From contig CM022673.1 of the NCBI GenBank assembly GCA_012295275.1, forward strand, positions 29,397,136-29,461,135: a stretch of 64,000 nt of DNA, read 5' to 3'. The notes beneath the pieces were generated by a model, which was not told where the DNA came from, made no database searches, and saw only the letters and a program-made list of their open reading frames with translations. This document shows, piece by piece, positions 14,652 through 30,300 of the stretch. Positions within the stretch are counted from its first letter, which is position 1, and every line of letters starts with the position of its first letter. This stretch comes from Chrysomallon squamiferum (taxonomy: Eukaryota > Mollusca > Gastropoda > Neomphalida > Peltospiridae). A program made the translations under genes and the position numbers.

Positions 14652-15176
14652 AAGTGCATATTGTTTTTGTGTTTTGTTTTTTGTTACTGAGCTTGTAACA
14701 TTAGTCATACATGCATACATACATACAAGAAATATATCAAATTAAGCAAATACCAACACTATGTGCAATATACAAAGCAAACATGTTGTGGTATAAATAC
14801 CTTATGTAACACAATTAAATTCAAGAATTAATATATATATTTTCTAAAAATGTAGCCAATCAAAATATTTGTACTTTGAAGCTTAATCCAAGGTAAAACT
14901 TAAGATCAAGTAAGAGTACTTTTATCTTTACTATTCTTTGAAGATTTTGAATAAACATTACTCGGAAATCAAATTTTGTGTCAGACTTTCTTTTGTTAAC
15001 ATGTTGTCACTGTATTATTAATAAGACTATTTTGAAGTACCATTCACATTTAACTGTAATAATTTGAACAGTAACATCAGCAGAACAAGATTTTTTTTTT
15101 TTTTTAAATGACCAAATTGCAATGCTTCTCTCTCTCTCTCTGTCAATTGTTGCTTCAAAAAAGTAATAATAACAAA

Positions 15177-15207
<31 letters not shown>

Positions 15208-18200
15208 ACAAACAAATAAATAAATAAATAAATAATTAAACAAAACTATTGAATAATCTGAAACTGAATTCACTCATAAATTAGAATCTATTGTTGTTTC
15301 AAATGTACTGCTGTTTTATGCATTCTCTATTCTTATTCTCTGTTACAGTCATTAATATCAGTAAGATTGTATTACTTAAGAGTTAAAAGGAGTATTTAAA
15401 ACTTTTAATTATATCACATATTTATTAAAAACCATAGAAGTAAATAAAAATTACTAACAGATGATTTAATAGAATAATAATGACACAACCTTCAAATGAA
15501 AATGATGAAATAAGTGGCTATGTATATCCATTACATATAATAATATTTTTGTCATTGTTAAGCATTAGACACAAAAATAATTTTTTTCTTCTTTTTTCAA
15601 CATTTAATAAATACTGAAGTATTGCAACTGTTCTATTTATAATGGTATAAATATTTGATGTTTTAATTATGGTTTTCAAATGGATAAAATAAACAATGTG
15701 TCTATCCACCCCTACTGCTAAATATACATTTATTATCAGTATAATCATATCAGTTTATGCATCTTACCTCGAGGTGTTGAAGTATTCTTCAAATTTTCCA
15801 TTACTGATATTAAAAGTTATACGCTCCACAAAATCAATACCCTAGAAAGAAATAAAAAAATATATGTATTAATAAATTAAGAACAACATAACAAAAAAAT
15901 AATAATAAAAAAAAAAAAAAAAAAGCAAATATAAATATTTTATATTCCCAACAAAGCAAATAAAAAACCAACAATCAATAATCAAATGAAAATGTAAATA
16001 GATAGTTTCCACATTAAAAAAAAAGAAACGAAAAAAAATGGAACACACACAAAACAATGTAACTAAAATCTAAATAGATGTTTTCTGTTCCATTTTTTTT
16101 TTTTAATTAATTAATTAACAGAAATAAAATGATATACAAGTTCCATCCTAATGACTAATAATGAAACTATATAAAAATTACCTTATAGGCTTGAAAACAA
16201 CCTAACAGGACTGAAATGGAATGCTGCCGGTCCACTTTCACATGGGACAAGAGTGTTATGAAAAGCAGGCAACACAAAGCAGTGTGTGATAGCAGTGTTT
16301 GGTACTTTGAAGTGATTGGCCAACTTAATGAAATGAAATTTCCTAATCAATGCAGGATCATGTGTTTCGTGGCAGGTACCACCCATTTCTAGTACCTGTG
16401 CTTTATAATCAGGTAACCACAATACGTTAATAGATTTTGTGGTCAATGGAATACAAAAACAAAATATGTCAGTGTTCTGTTAAATTTCATTAAGAATTAA
16501 ATTGTCTTTATCAGTGTAAAATATCTCTAGTCTCTTTTATTATAATAATGATGGATGTTATTTTAAAAGATATTATTTCTATACAATCGAAACATTTAAA
16601 TTTTGTACAATTTTGTTTTATTTTTTATTATTATTCTTAAAATAAGAAGGCTTTCAGAAAGACATACCACACAGGAAATAAAGAGGTTATTATAGATGTT
16701 AATGAATTTAATTTTTTGTTGCAAAAGTATTATCTTTCTATTTAATTATTTTTTTATATATACATATATATTTTTTTTTTAATGCTTTTATGTATTTTAG
16801 TATTTATTTACTTTTATTGAATTCTTTAATTGGTTTTTATTTTTTTATTATTTTAAAGGTATAATGACTCCTTTGTTTTCAAATAAAGAAGTCATTCATA
16901 CACACAGTCATCACCAAATGTGTATTTTAATGGCAACAACCTGTGAATAAAAGGACAATGTACTTAATGCAATAAAGAATATTATTTATTGAAAACCAAA
17001 ATGTTTTTGTTCCAAACAATATACACATACCATTATCAACAATACATCTCTAATTCTTCAGTTAGAGGAAACATTAATAAGGCAAACAATGTTCATATGT
17101 ACACTATCCATCAGATAAAAACAAACATTTGCTGTTTAGCAATTAAATTATTAAGTAATTATCACAATTTAGCCATTTAAATGCTTGTATTGGGCAACAG
17201 AAACACCTGACAGATTAAATTCTGATTAGATGTAACTGGATACTTCAGATCACCTTTTCACACTGGAGAAAGGCAATTGTAATTACAAAGTAATTATCAC
17301 CTCCCAGTAACTGGAGTGGCTTTTCTGTGGTTTCCTTTACAGCGACAGACAGTGAATGTGATAGACTGTACACAGCACTTCAGTATCCCGTGACTAACTA
17401 AACTCAGGTGTGTTGTCACAAACTGTATTCTTCATCATGATTCATGATTACAACAAATGAACTCACAGGATCTTTATGCCAGATATCAGTTACATTTAGT
17501 TAGTGTATAATTATATATCCATGGTTATATTCTCTAAATAAGAAGTACTTGACATACAAAGTTGCATATAAAACTATGGAATGCATTATAAACAACAAAT
17601 AAAAGAAGAAAAAGAAGAGATGTTGTTTTTCTTATTATCATCATCATCATCATCATTATTACTGTTAACATTGTTGTTATTATTATTGTTATTGTTGTTA
17701 TTGTTCTTGTTGTCATCATCATCATCATCATCATCATATTTATTCAGTAAACAAAATTATCTCAATAATTATTCAATGTTATTATTATTATTATTATGAT
17801 CATTATTATTTACTGAACAAGAAAAATGTTATTTAGTATATAGGTTTTATTTTTTATTTTTTTATCAACATAATTATTATTTATAAAGCTTACTGAAATA
17901 ACATACCATTATAAACAGAACAATAATGTTATATAGTTACAGCAACTAAAAGTGATATTCAGACTGCAAGACAGCTGGAGAGTGTGTTCATTATAAGAAA
18001 GCATGAACAGATCTCTGATGAAAGCAACAAAATAAAAGAAAAAGAAAAGTAAAAAAAAATATAATCATGATACAAAACTAGTGTTAAAGTTATTAAACTG
18101 TGAGTCTTATAGGTAGTACAAATATATGACCACTAAATGAAAATGCCTCCTACTGAAAATTAACCACTGAAGTGTATGACTTCTGCTATTGATTCTTTTT

Positions 18201-19353
18201 TCTTTTTCTTGATTAAACTTTCTTATCTTCTAATTTTGTAAGTTACATTCTTGGACATTCTAAATAAGGTTTCCAGTACATATATTGCTCTGATAACCAA
18301 CTAAAAAATTTTCCAACCTAACTCAAAATAATTTTTATGTGTTTATATAATCAACATAACATGCATTTTTTTTATAAATCCAAAATAATTCTGAATGAGA
18401 CATATACTTTTCTGAACCAGACTCAATTACAATTAATTATTTACACTAGATATATGTATTTCCCTAACACAAATTAAATTTCATATTTAATAAGCTGCAA
18501 ATTTTACACATTTTTTAATTTTTTTTTTTTTTTTGCTTAATCTACATTACAGATAATATTTACAACCAAACCAAGATGTTCCCTGTTTACATTTTCATAT
18601 CACGCATTAACAGTGCACTAAACACTGTTCTGCTGTTTATTATGATTATTTGGAAAAATAATAATTTTTTAAGTCAGACAATTACAGACAAATGCCAAGC
18701 AGAGCTTCTCTGTTTGTTGTTTTCTGACAATGGATTCCCAAAACTGCAGATGTATAATTGCTAGGTGGAGCAAACTCAGACTAGATGAAGCAGGTGTTTC
18801 TTGCTTTACTCAGTGACACAGCTAAAACAAAAAGCACTGCAACACAAGCAAACAAATGTAAATATTTGTGTGAGAAGAAACACTTACTGTCAGTGTGAAG
18901 AGAACATCCTCAAAGGTCTTCACAGCAGCCGCATGGACCAGTCGGACCCCAGCAGCTCTCCCTTCTTCCACGGTAACCTCTTGTTGCTTAGCAGCCAAAG
19001 AAACTGAAACAATAAACATCACTGGAGTCTTAAGTTTTACCTTATGCTAAGACAAATAATCAAGAGAGAATTTTTTTTTTTCTTGCTTTCTGTCTTTCTT
19101 GAATCAAATATAGAATTGGAGACAAATTCAGTATCTGATTACCTATTCAGATGTTTGGTATTTTATCTCAGTGAGAAAATAAAACTGTGTACAAATGGCA
19201 ATTAAATGTAGTATCTGTTTATGTCTGTTCCTGCTGCACTAGTTTTAACTTTCTAAGCAAAGCATAGTTAACATTTAATTAACTGCTCCAAATACAATGA
19301 GCATCATTTAGATGAAATATAAATTTACTAAAGAAAAAAGCACTGACATAAAT

Positions 19354-19391
<38 letters not shown>

Positions 19392-20554
19392 CCTCTAACA
19401 AATTATGATCTAAAATAATTATAAAATACACCCACATCCTTACCAACTTAAGCACATATAAATCAGACACATGCACACTCACACACATACATATAACTCA
19501 ACCTCATACCCAAACTTTAATAAACAAGTACAACACCATGTCTACGCATATATGTACATTATAATTAAGGCTATTACATGCACCTCTGTATGTATTGAGA
19601 AATCAACATCTAATTAGACAGTTCACAGACATTGATCAGGAATACACTGACAATGTTTGTGACTTCACAAACATCACAAAGTGAATAAACCTGAACATGA
19701 GCTGACATCTAATTTCCCATACTCGAAGGTGGATGACGACAGTCTCAACTACAGAGACATTCTTTAATCTAAGAGCCATTAAATGTGTATATGTTTGTGT
19801 ACAAGAAACACAGTCATGTAAACTTCTCTTTCACTTTATCTGTACTGTCACTTTGAAATAGAAACAGTCATCTATCTTTGTACTCAGTATCTTTAAGAAT
19901 AATAATTTCTTAGTTAACTTTAAATAAATAAACTCTATTTAAAATACCTATGAGATGAAATCTTCATTAATTTCTACTGTATAAATATGTTAGTGATAAA
20001 ACAATGAAATTAGAAAAGAAAATGGTGGGGGGAAAAGAAACACTAAAAGAAAATAAACGGTATCAATGAACAAATATCTCAGTTTAAGTATTATGCTGTT
20101 TACTGTACCTTTGCCTGATTTCCTTACACGTGACTCCAGATGTCTGAAAACTTCAATTTAATGCTCAACACTAACAGTACAATCAACCTTAATCTTTACA
20201 AACACATTTAATTTTTTTATTTTTTCAAAGAAACAGTGAGCGAATCGCTGAGCCAAAATAATCAAAGCTGACATTTAACTGAAATGGAATATTGCACCTT
20301 TTCATAATGCTTTCTCCTCTACTCCTTTCAGATACAGGGCATGTCTCATGTGGCTGCCATCTTTCATTTCATCAGCGAATTTTCTATGATGTGATCTAAA
20401 CAATCAAGGGGGAAAATTTCTTGACAATAAGCCAAACAAAACAGTACCATTGCCAAATTTTGTGTCTTTGCATAGTTACAGCAATTTCTTTTTTCTTTCT
20501 CCATTTTTGTTCTCTTAAATATTTTAATATACTATTTATCAATAGTTGTCATTA

Positions 20555-20600
<46 letters not shown>

Positions 20601-23600
20601 ATGTTGAATAAAATAATTAGAAAGTGTTTTAATTTAGTTTTAAATTTATTACTATAGTTAAATTAAATTCAACCTACAGCAGTCACAAAGATATAGGCCA
20701 AAATATTTTATTTTTAAATTATTATTTCCTGGTACAAATATTGTGTCTTTACTTTAAAGGAAAATAATCACTACATTTTTTTTTTTTTTTTTGAATAAAA
20801 AATAAATAAAACCAACTAAATAAGTGAATGAAAAAGAATAATAATAAAAAAAAACAAATATATAAATAAGAAAAATATATTAATTAACTAATTAATCAAA
20901 AATATATTAATGAACTAATTAATCAAATATATATTTAACAGAACAAAACCACATAATACTTTTTTGTTTTTTTTTCATTTTTGGTTATAACACTGGGAAC
21001 CAAACAACAAACCATCGTTATAATTACAATCCATCTGCAATGATAATAGATGAGTTTATTATTTCTTTCGTGAATCCAGGAGATTAATTTTAGCAGCTAT
21101 ACAGGAATAAACTTAGGCCATAATGGTGTAATAACATTTTCCAGAGCAGGCTATTGGAATGCATAGTCAAGATAGTGAGTTTTAAATCATTATTAATGTA
21201 ACCTGGAAAATAAGATCTTGGTGAATGTCTGAACGAATCTCACAAATAATTAATTATTTTTTATTTTCCAGTTCTTTTTCTATTTTACTTTTTTTTTTTT
21301 TTTTTTCCCCCTTTTTTTTTTTTATATCCATTTGAAGTTCAAATGATATTGAAACAAAATTTATTGTTTCTATCTCTTGTTTTCAAATATTTTCTTTATC
21401 AAAACGTTTATTTATATTTCATTATTTGCCATTTATCAATTCTCTTCAATGTGGCATTTACATGTTTTCCTGTTTCAGCCAGTGCTCTGTGACATAAAAG
21501 GCCATGTCACTTTATGCTAATTGCAGAAAATACAATTAAAATGTCAGAAAATATGTGTGTTCCATACGATGGGAAGCTTCTTATAACAGATCCTTCTGTG
21601 CTAACTGGAAAAATGTAATATCAGTCATGAAGAATATATTCTAAAAATATTCTGACATATGAATATTCACAACAGAAAACTGATCAATATACATTAATGG
21701 TGCTATTAAACAAAGCAAACTATATTTGATATTTGCTTATTTCAGATCACTGCAGTGTACCATTACATAATTTTCTCTGTGGTTTAAGCAAAGATATTGA
21801 TTGTGTTAAAGTTAAGTTTGAAAAATGCCTATTACAATGAAATATTTGCATTCTGTATTGAAGTACTATGTTTTGATAATTAAAACCAAAAAGGGAAAAT
21901 AAAGACCAGAAGAATACTGAAAATAATCATATCATGATAATTTTTATCAATTCATAAATGGAAATACATAACAGAGATGATATGAAAATATTTTATAAAA
22001 TATTTACTGCTTTTTACATACATTTTATATGCTGTTAGTTATTGGCTTTATTTATTATTTTATTTTATTGCATATTATTTAATTTTATCTTACTGTTTTC
22101 TATTATTTATTTTTTTATTTATTTTATTTTCTTTTATTTTTTTTTATTTTTATTTTTTTATTTTTTTTTTTTACTGTATTCTATATTTTATTTATATATT
22201 ATATTTTATTTTAATTTTACTTTATTCTTGTTTATTGTTTTGTGTTTTTCTGTATTTTTTTTTTTTTTTAAATGTATTAAAGAAAATACATATGCCTTTC
22301 ATGCATACATCTGAAAAATAATTACATTTATTTTACTGTTGAAATCAAACTGTCACAACCACAAATAAAACTCCATGACAGCCAGAAAGTCTGTGAACAA
22401 AAACAATTTCAAATTCTTTTGTATGACAATTTAAAAAACAACAAAAGAACTATAAATGGCAGAGCAAAAAAAAAGTCAAAACTGCTTCACTTTTGAATGA
22501 GACATTTAACACAAAAACTGAAATAACTCTTTACCTTCGTTTCTGACTTTGAGCAGAACTGTATGATTCCCAGCTTCGTTAAAGGTCTTTTCTATCACTG
22601 GAGATCGTGTCAACACAGAAGTGTTTTCAGGAAAGATCCATTCAAAAATCAGATCTCCCTCTCCAACAACCTGGCCTGCGAATAAAAACATTCAGTAATC
22701 AGCATAACTTCACTACTTTTCTGATCACAGATTGCTAGCTTGTCATGTAAATTTCATCTGTCAATAGATGTTTATAGTCATTACCCATACTCTGTGCACC
22801 CCAAGTCCCTGCTTGTTAAGTAACATCCGTGTGGTTTGGCAATTAGAACAAATTCAAATGTTTCAATCTAAAGACACTTATACACTCAGTGACTAGTGTG
22901 TTTATTCAACTGACATGAGTTAATCAGTTTGCCTTCACATGTTTGTTTAAAAAAAACAAGAAATAACTAGAGCACTGGTTGAGACTTTTTTTGATAAGCC
23001 ACAAAAGTAAATTTTACCATAATTCTTAAGTATATTTTGCTGGACTTATTTTGAAAGGTCTATTATACAAATTGGAAAATGATTACTGCCATTTTTAATG
23101 CTCAGTAATCCAGCTGTTTATTTTCATTGAAATTCCCATAAAAAAAATTAAAATTATCAATGATGGTAACTATAAAATGTCATATGATGTTTAGGAACAT
23201 TAATGTTTAACTTCATATATTTATCACCATTACATTGTTATTCTATTCTTTATTTTTATATATACACTGTGAAAAAGTAAACTACATGTTAACATATAAT
23301 CTCTTTTGAGATATTCTGCTGACATATAAATAATGTCTTGGTGCTAATCAGACATATAAGCTGATACTGAAGTTATTATATATAGCATGATATTTTCTTA
23401 TGTAGACAGAATATGAAATATCTGAGTATTACCACTTATGTCCAAATTAATTTTAGTATAAGTATTAAAGTGTCACATAACCAGTAAAAAACAGTTAATA
23501 CTGTGCCATGGTGGGCTTCACTTTATGGCAAATACAGAAAGTCACAGATTCAGTCATCCTAAATAAAGTAATTGTAAATCTGTTCATATTCAAATTATAA

Positions 23601-26498
23601 TTTTGAATTTTTTTCTCAAGAATAAGAAGTCACCAGAATATACAAATCATTAAATAGTACAAAAATCTTTGTTTATGTGTTATTTTCATTGAACTTCTTT
23701 TATTTGGGTTTTTGTGTATAGCTTTTGTCTCAGTAAATTCACTGATATATTAGAACCAATCTAAATCTAAAAGAAACATATTTTTAAAAATTTGAACAAT
23801 ATGTATGAGATTCTGTATGAGTCATAAAAGAAGATAACTGATCAAAGTGAATCGTACCTGCATTCTGTGCAACAAGCAGATTTGTCAAGCCTCGGATCAG
23901 AGGTTTGTTCAAAATTTTAAACTCCACTTCTTCCAAACCAGACTGAATAAGAACCTCTGTGCTTTCATTAACCTCAGATACATGGTTAAAAGCAAACACT
24001 GTTATGGTGTACAGGCCTGGATGTTTGAACACATGACTTAGGAAATACACATTACCATCAGTCTTCTTTACATCTTTGTAAGACTTTCGTCCATCACCTA
24101 AATCAAACTCAATTTCAACATAGGGACAGCGACAGTCAATCTTAGCAATCAGATACACTGGGTGGCCTTCCTGAGTTGGTCCAGAAGTGAAAAAATCCAC
24201 TTCTCTTAAATGCTCTTCCACAGAGATTGGGTGCAAAGTCATTGATTTCTTGCTGACAGAATTAAATGCCAAAATTCCAATGCTGTATTTTCCTGGATAT
24301 AGGTAGGTATGTTTTGCAATTGATGAATGATTTGTTATTACCTTTTCACTCATTCCTTTGTTGTCTTTAAAATTCCACTCAAACATGACATCATCACCTT
24401 GACTTACTTCAGCCATGCAGCTGACTGTCTGTCCCAGACGAACGTATTGATGAGGAGCGCAGAATGCTGAAAGACTTTCAATGGGACGCTGGGCAACAAC
24501 AAAACCGCTTGTTGAAACAGAATTTATTAAATTTGTCACAGTCACTGAAATCATGTATCTGCCATAGTCTTCAAAAACATAGGACAGATAGGAAGAACTT
24601 GTGGTGATGTTATCAAGTAAATTATCTTCATTGTCATATATCATCCAAGTGACACTCAGATTTTGGGAAGATGTCATGAAATTTAAGAGCAGTTCTGTTG
24701 GCTTATTCACCAGTACACTTTCATCTGTCTGAAGTCTGACCACAGTCAGTTCATACTGAACAACAACTGGCTTCTTCAAGTACATTATGACAAAACTGTA
24801 GTTGTTGAAGATGCGTATTTTAGGGTTGAAGACACCCTGTTCTGTGTACGCATTCTGGAACTGGATGCTCAGGTTACAGCCTTCGCCATAGCTAGCCACC
24901 AAAGCCAGTCCATCCAGTTCTTCAACCTCATCAGTGTTTGTGATGTTTGTTCTATTTTTATTTTCCTGTAGGGAAACTTGTTTCGACTCTCCAAGTCCAA
25001 AATCAACAGTGAGATAAGTATTTTGTCTATAGGTTGTTTCAACATTGACAAGAAATCTGACAGGTTCATTAATTTTGACAGCTTTTCCATACTCCTCTGC
25101 AAGTGAAAAGGAAACATCTCCAAGTTTCCTTTCCATTGCAATCTAAAAAAAAAATTAAATGGCATAAAAACAATAATGATGATAATGATGATGTGATTAC
25201 TATAAATATGGTTATGACGACATCGACGAAAATAATAATAATAACAAATCTAGGGAACTTTCAATCAATATTATCAAGAGCCTTCTATTATGTAAGATTT
25301 TTAAATATGTAATCTTCTCCACATGTATGTATGACATAGTTCCCATACAAGAATCTTGTATTAATAAATTTGCTCTACTTTTAGCTGTTATAGTCCCTGT
25401 AAGAATCTTGTATTACTAAAATTATGAACAAAACTGGCTCTACTTGTACACAAGCCAGTATGTTGCCAGTATTATTACAATGAAATATAAAATGAAATAC
25501 TTACAACTGTGAGGTTTTTCTCCACACTGCCATAACTGTTGAACACTGTGGCAGTGACAGTATGCACACCAACTGTAGGAAACACATAATCCTGAAAGGA
25601 TATTAAACAGTTTTGTCAGGATTAGATAGAATTAGCACCGAGTTATTTATTGCTAATGCTACTTATCTATTGAGAAGTGCACATGGCCAGGCTACATGTT
25701 TCTGAAAAAAAGAAAATCAATTTTACAAGAATGATTTTGATACTGTTATCTCTTTTTTCTCCACCAAAGTCTGCTGCAACAAACCTATACAGTGAACTTA
25801 CCAAAAGCAGTTTTTTGCACAGTCTTTCTTCAATTTTTTTTTCCTCCTAATTAGTTTTAAAGTAAAATTGTCTGGTGAAGCCTGTTCAAATTAAAACTGA
25901 AAGTTTATATCCAATATTTTATGGTGAAGTCACTAAGGCACCACAAAAACCAAACAGTATTGAACATACATAAATTATCAAGTCAGTTTTACTACAGTAC
26001 TGGTTTAACCACTGTCTACATTAAAATATTTCTGTATCTGTTTGTCTATCTATTTATCCAACTATCTCTCACACACTCCCAAACATAAAAAAACCACTAA
26101 AAACCCACATATATCCACATCCTTTAGGCCACCAGAAATTAAATAATTAAGAATTAACCTACACTTCAAACTGTAAACAACATTAAAAGCAAATATGATT
26201 GTTTGTTTTTTTTCCTTACAAATTTCCTCCTTGTTTGTTAAATAAAAACAGCACCAAAATTATTTAATTACCCAAAAAAACAAAACAAACAAAATTAGAA
26301 ATAACAAACAATAAAAAAGGAATATTAAGAAAAATATAAGATAGGCAGTTATTAATTTTATTATTTAATAATTGCCTATGTTTCTTTTTATTAACAGTTT
26401 TTATCCTTCATATTGTGAAATTTATCTTGAGATGTTAAAAACAAAGAATTAAATTTTGCAAAGGAATTCTAGAAAACGATAACTAATAATGACATTAA

Positions 26499-26532
<34 letters not shown>

Positions 26533-27337
26533 TAAATAAATAAAACATTTTGAATAAAGATATAGTATATTAAATAAATTAATTCAATATTTAATAGAAA
26601 GCTAATACATTTCACTAAATATTGCAGCATATTCCTAATACATCAATTTAATTTTCTCCAGGATATAAAATAATTGAAACGACTTCCTGGTATTATTATA
26701 AATTATCTCTGGTAGTATAATAAATTGTTGATTGTCTCTCTTGAGAGCCTTGAATTTTGATAACAGCAGTACCCTTGATACGTTGACTATCTGCTAAACC
26801 TTCTGATGTGTCACTTGCAAATAAGTTTTATATTTAATACTTAACTTTACTCTGAAGAAAGAAAGTTATAAAAGAGAACTGAATTCTTCATTAATGAATG
26901 TTACTTGAGAAAGAAGAATGCAAAATATTTTTTATCAAGATAAAACAGTCACAGACAGCTAACAAATTATTTACATAACAAAATAATTTTTTTCATAGCC
27001 TTTATATATGTATAAGTATGTATTAAGGAATGACCAGTAAAAATAAATTTTGTAAAATAAGTTATAAATATTACCTAGTTGTTGCTGTTTATTAAAAATG
27101 ATCATTTTTGTTTTCCATTACTTGAATTCTCAGAAAATTATTAATATTAGAAAACATGAAAGAAAAAAAAGAAAGTGATATCAAATAGAAATTTAATTAC
27201 TGTGATCACAAATCATTTTTAACAATTTTCTTTCCTGTTAAATTATTTATTATATATTCATCTTATTAAAGAGAGAAAATATCTGGCATCTGAATTATAT
27301 TCAGTGAATGATAAAACAAATTTCTTTACTAAAATAA

Positions 27338-27398
<61 letters not shown>

Positions 27399-30300
27399 TG
27401 TGTATGATATAAACATAAATTATGGCACTGAGAGTGTATATGAAATTCATTATATATTTCAAACTTCAAATAAAATATATGCTAAGTACATTAAATTCAG
27501 TTCAACTTTTTCATAATCATTTGTATTGTTAAAAATATATAGAAATAAGATAAAAATATGTAAAGATGATTAATGATCAATAACCGCAATTACAGAACAA
27601 TAATTAGGATACTGAAATTGATTGTTATTTACACTGATATTAAATAAATAGCGATCACAGAGCTATAATTAGGGTAACTAAATTGACTGTTATTTTCATA
27701 ATGAAATAAACAGAAGTACATAAATAGATTGACAGTAAAGAAAGGCACATTATAGAAGACAACACATGCAAAGCGTTTTGTTCCTAACCAGCGCACCTAA
27801 CACACTATCAGTTATGCATATGTCACTCCTACCTGCACATCAAAGGTATCCTTCACTTTCATTAAAAAAAGAAGTTAAATTAAAAACAACTTTTCTGTGA
27901 AGAATAAAAATAATAAAAATAAATAAATAAATAACAAACAAAAAAAACTGTGTATTCATTACAAGAAGTAAGGTATTCCTTTTTAAATATTTAAACGAAT
28001 ATACACACATATTTCCAATTTAAAAGTTTAGTGGATGAGCAGTCCTTTTAGAAAAACAAAAATTATAAGATCTACTTTTTAAAAATACTTTTACTTGTAA
28101 CAAATATATATCTAAATTGAAAAGTCTAATCAGACTGTTTTAATTAACTGAACCATTCATTAAAAAACGTTTTTTTAGTTTTTAAAAAATTTTAATCTGT
28201 GAACAAAAATTCTATGACAAAGATAAGCAATATCTACTGAATCATATGTGTTAATATTCAAATGAACTGTTCATACTTACAAACTGCACTGTTAAACTAA
28301 CTGACATTAAGTTGATTTGTAATCAAAATAATTTATTATTGTTTATATTAAAGCAATTTATCTGCATGTCACTGTTTGCTTTCTGCACAAATAACTTGTT
28401 ATATTGCTAATACACTATTTATGCTGTTTGTTCCATGGGTTTTCTTTTTCTTCTTCTTGTATTTCATTTCCTTTTTTTTATTGTTTATATATATATTTTT
28501 TTTAATGTGTTGTTTTGGGGTTTTTCTTTGTTTTTAATTTAAATAACGCTGTTTTTTGTTGTTGTTTTTTTGTTGACTCTATTAAGAATTCCTTGATATG
28601 CCCACTGGTTTGTAAGACGTAGTTATTTACTATTCCAAGCACAGTTTATCAGTTACAATCAGTTTATCAAAGGCTTTGCTTGGTGTTTTCCTATCAATGG
28701 AAAGTTATTTACACCTGATCAATGATTTCTAACTAATACTAACAACTCACATGATAATGACAGCATATTTTCTTCTTCACATTATAATCACATTAAAAAT
28801 TTTAATTATTAAATCAATATTTAAACATTTGTTTCTATAATTATGGCAAAGCTTTATACATCTACATTTGAAATCCGATTGTTTCTCCTAGTTTTCAATC
28901 TGATCAAACTGAGTAGAATATATAAACACTAATATTATTGTCTCTGTTAAGATGAAAATTATAAATGAAAAAAAAAAAAATAAAGATGAAAATAACTTAC
29001 ATGAAATGCTTGAACAATATATTCAAGCAATAAATTTGAGTATTTAAACAGTGTTACAAAACTGTATGAAGAAGATAAACTGATAAAGAAAACAAATATT
29101 TAAAAAATATGATTTAATGTTACAGAAACATTAGCCAACAGTATTTTTAAAAAGCTCATGATAAAAAAAATTATATTTAAAAAAAGTAAAAATTAAGTAA
29201 ACATATTAAATCTATTGCAAAAACATAAACACAGACAAGAACATATATAAATTTAGGTTTTAAATATTAAACATAATAATTTAAAAAAACAAAACAAAAC
29301 AAAAAATGTTTTTGCAGCAGTTTTTGACAAAAGTAATTGTAGTTGAGCATACATTTAATAAGAATATGATTATAGAGCTAATATACATATGTATACAACA
29401 TATACATAGGTTATGTACAAATACAGATATATACATATATATACATGTATATACAAACACATACACAGAAATATACAGATATATATATATATAATATACA
29501 AAGAACTAAACAGATATATATATATATACATGAACAGAAAAACACACATACATATATTGTACATATACATAAATACACACACACTAACAAACATATATTT
29601 GAAGGTGAAATATAAAGTGTTTAAAAGAAGTCACTAGGGGCAATACATTTGATATTATCGTGCAGGCTAAAAGATAACAACCTACCTTGGGTTTCCAGGA
29701 CACAGCACTTAGCTACAATGCAAGAACAATCCTTATAGCAAGACCCTCGTAAATCAAAATCTCAGTTACTCTTCACATTAAAAGCAAAAACAGAGAAATG
29801 CAGTGAGGATTCGGGGAAACGTAGGACAGATCAACAGGACGAAACCAATCACAGGAAGTTGTACCTATCCTGCCTAGATACATGACCAATACACTGGACT
29901 GTCATAAAACGAGATGACAGACTCAATTTAAAGCTTCTTGTTGCCTAGTTACTGGCATCTTCACACAGTTTAATCCCACAACATTGTGGGAGGTTATAGA
30001 AAGAAAAGACAAAAAAAAAAAAAAAAAAAAAATGGAGTTCTACCATCAAGACAACATCCAGTCATATAAACATTAAAGCTTTTAATGATTGGTGTGTAAT
30101 ATTATGTGGAGGAGAGCACAGACAGGTATTTGAAGACCTGTCTGACTGGATGTGGGTCTGTTTGTAAATAGAAAGTTTTCTTCTGCAGCCACATACACAT
30201 TTTATGATTAATCACATCTCAGATCAAATGATGTATGCTAAAGACTAAAACTACAGACATCAAAATTTGTCAGTGAAATGAAAGATAAAAACAAAATACA

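Larger units (their letters stand above)
12242..15767. other. Intron 10 (exon 10 to exon 11), 3.5 kb
   Basis: Contains a mixed (AAT)/(AAC) trinucleotide block (13104-13200), T-rich low complexity near 13630-13730, poly-A (14471-14493), (TG)n (14615-14651) and (AAAT)n (15173-15237). No exon-like sequence was seen in the remainder. Confidence 0.7.
15842..18887. other. Intron 9 (exon 9 to exon 10), 3.0 kb
   Basis: Contains a poly-A stretch near 15908-15923, a more complex island at 16190-16450 (87-residue minus ORF, unrecognised), a complex unique stretch at 17180-17480, a long (ATC)/(ATT) compound repeat (17635-17740) and poly-T (18519-18534). No additional exon fits between exons 9 and 10, which already join in phase within one PKD repeat. 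Confidence 0.7.
19004..22534. other. Intron 8 (exon 8 to exon 9), 3.5 kb
   Basis: Contains (CA)n (19355-19388), (TTA)n (20560-20599), poly-T (20779-20792), a short tandem copy of a TTAATTAACTAATTAATCAA-type unit (20873-20930), T/C tracts (21292-21324) and a strongly T-rich block (22042-22270). No exon was recognised. Confidence 0.7.

Noticed and set aside
16183-16446. 87-residue minus-strand ORF in intron 9
   Set aside because: It contains a stop just before the only donor-like GTAATT, has no PKD-like motif, and exons 9 and 10 already complete one repeat in phase. Left as unresolved sequence.
22042-22314. 90-residue plus-strand ORF rich in F, I, Y and L
   Set aside because: It lies entirely in a T-rich low-complexity block; a stop-poor reading of T/A sequence.
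23784-23857. Extension of the exon 7 open frame past the donor
   Set aside because: The added residues (VRFTLISYLLL-like in other frames, TIHFDQLSSFMTHTE in frame) do not fit the PKD repeat. Splicing at GCAG|GTACGA joins exon 8 perfectly.
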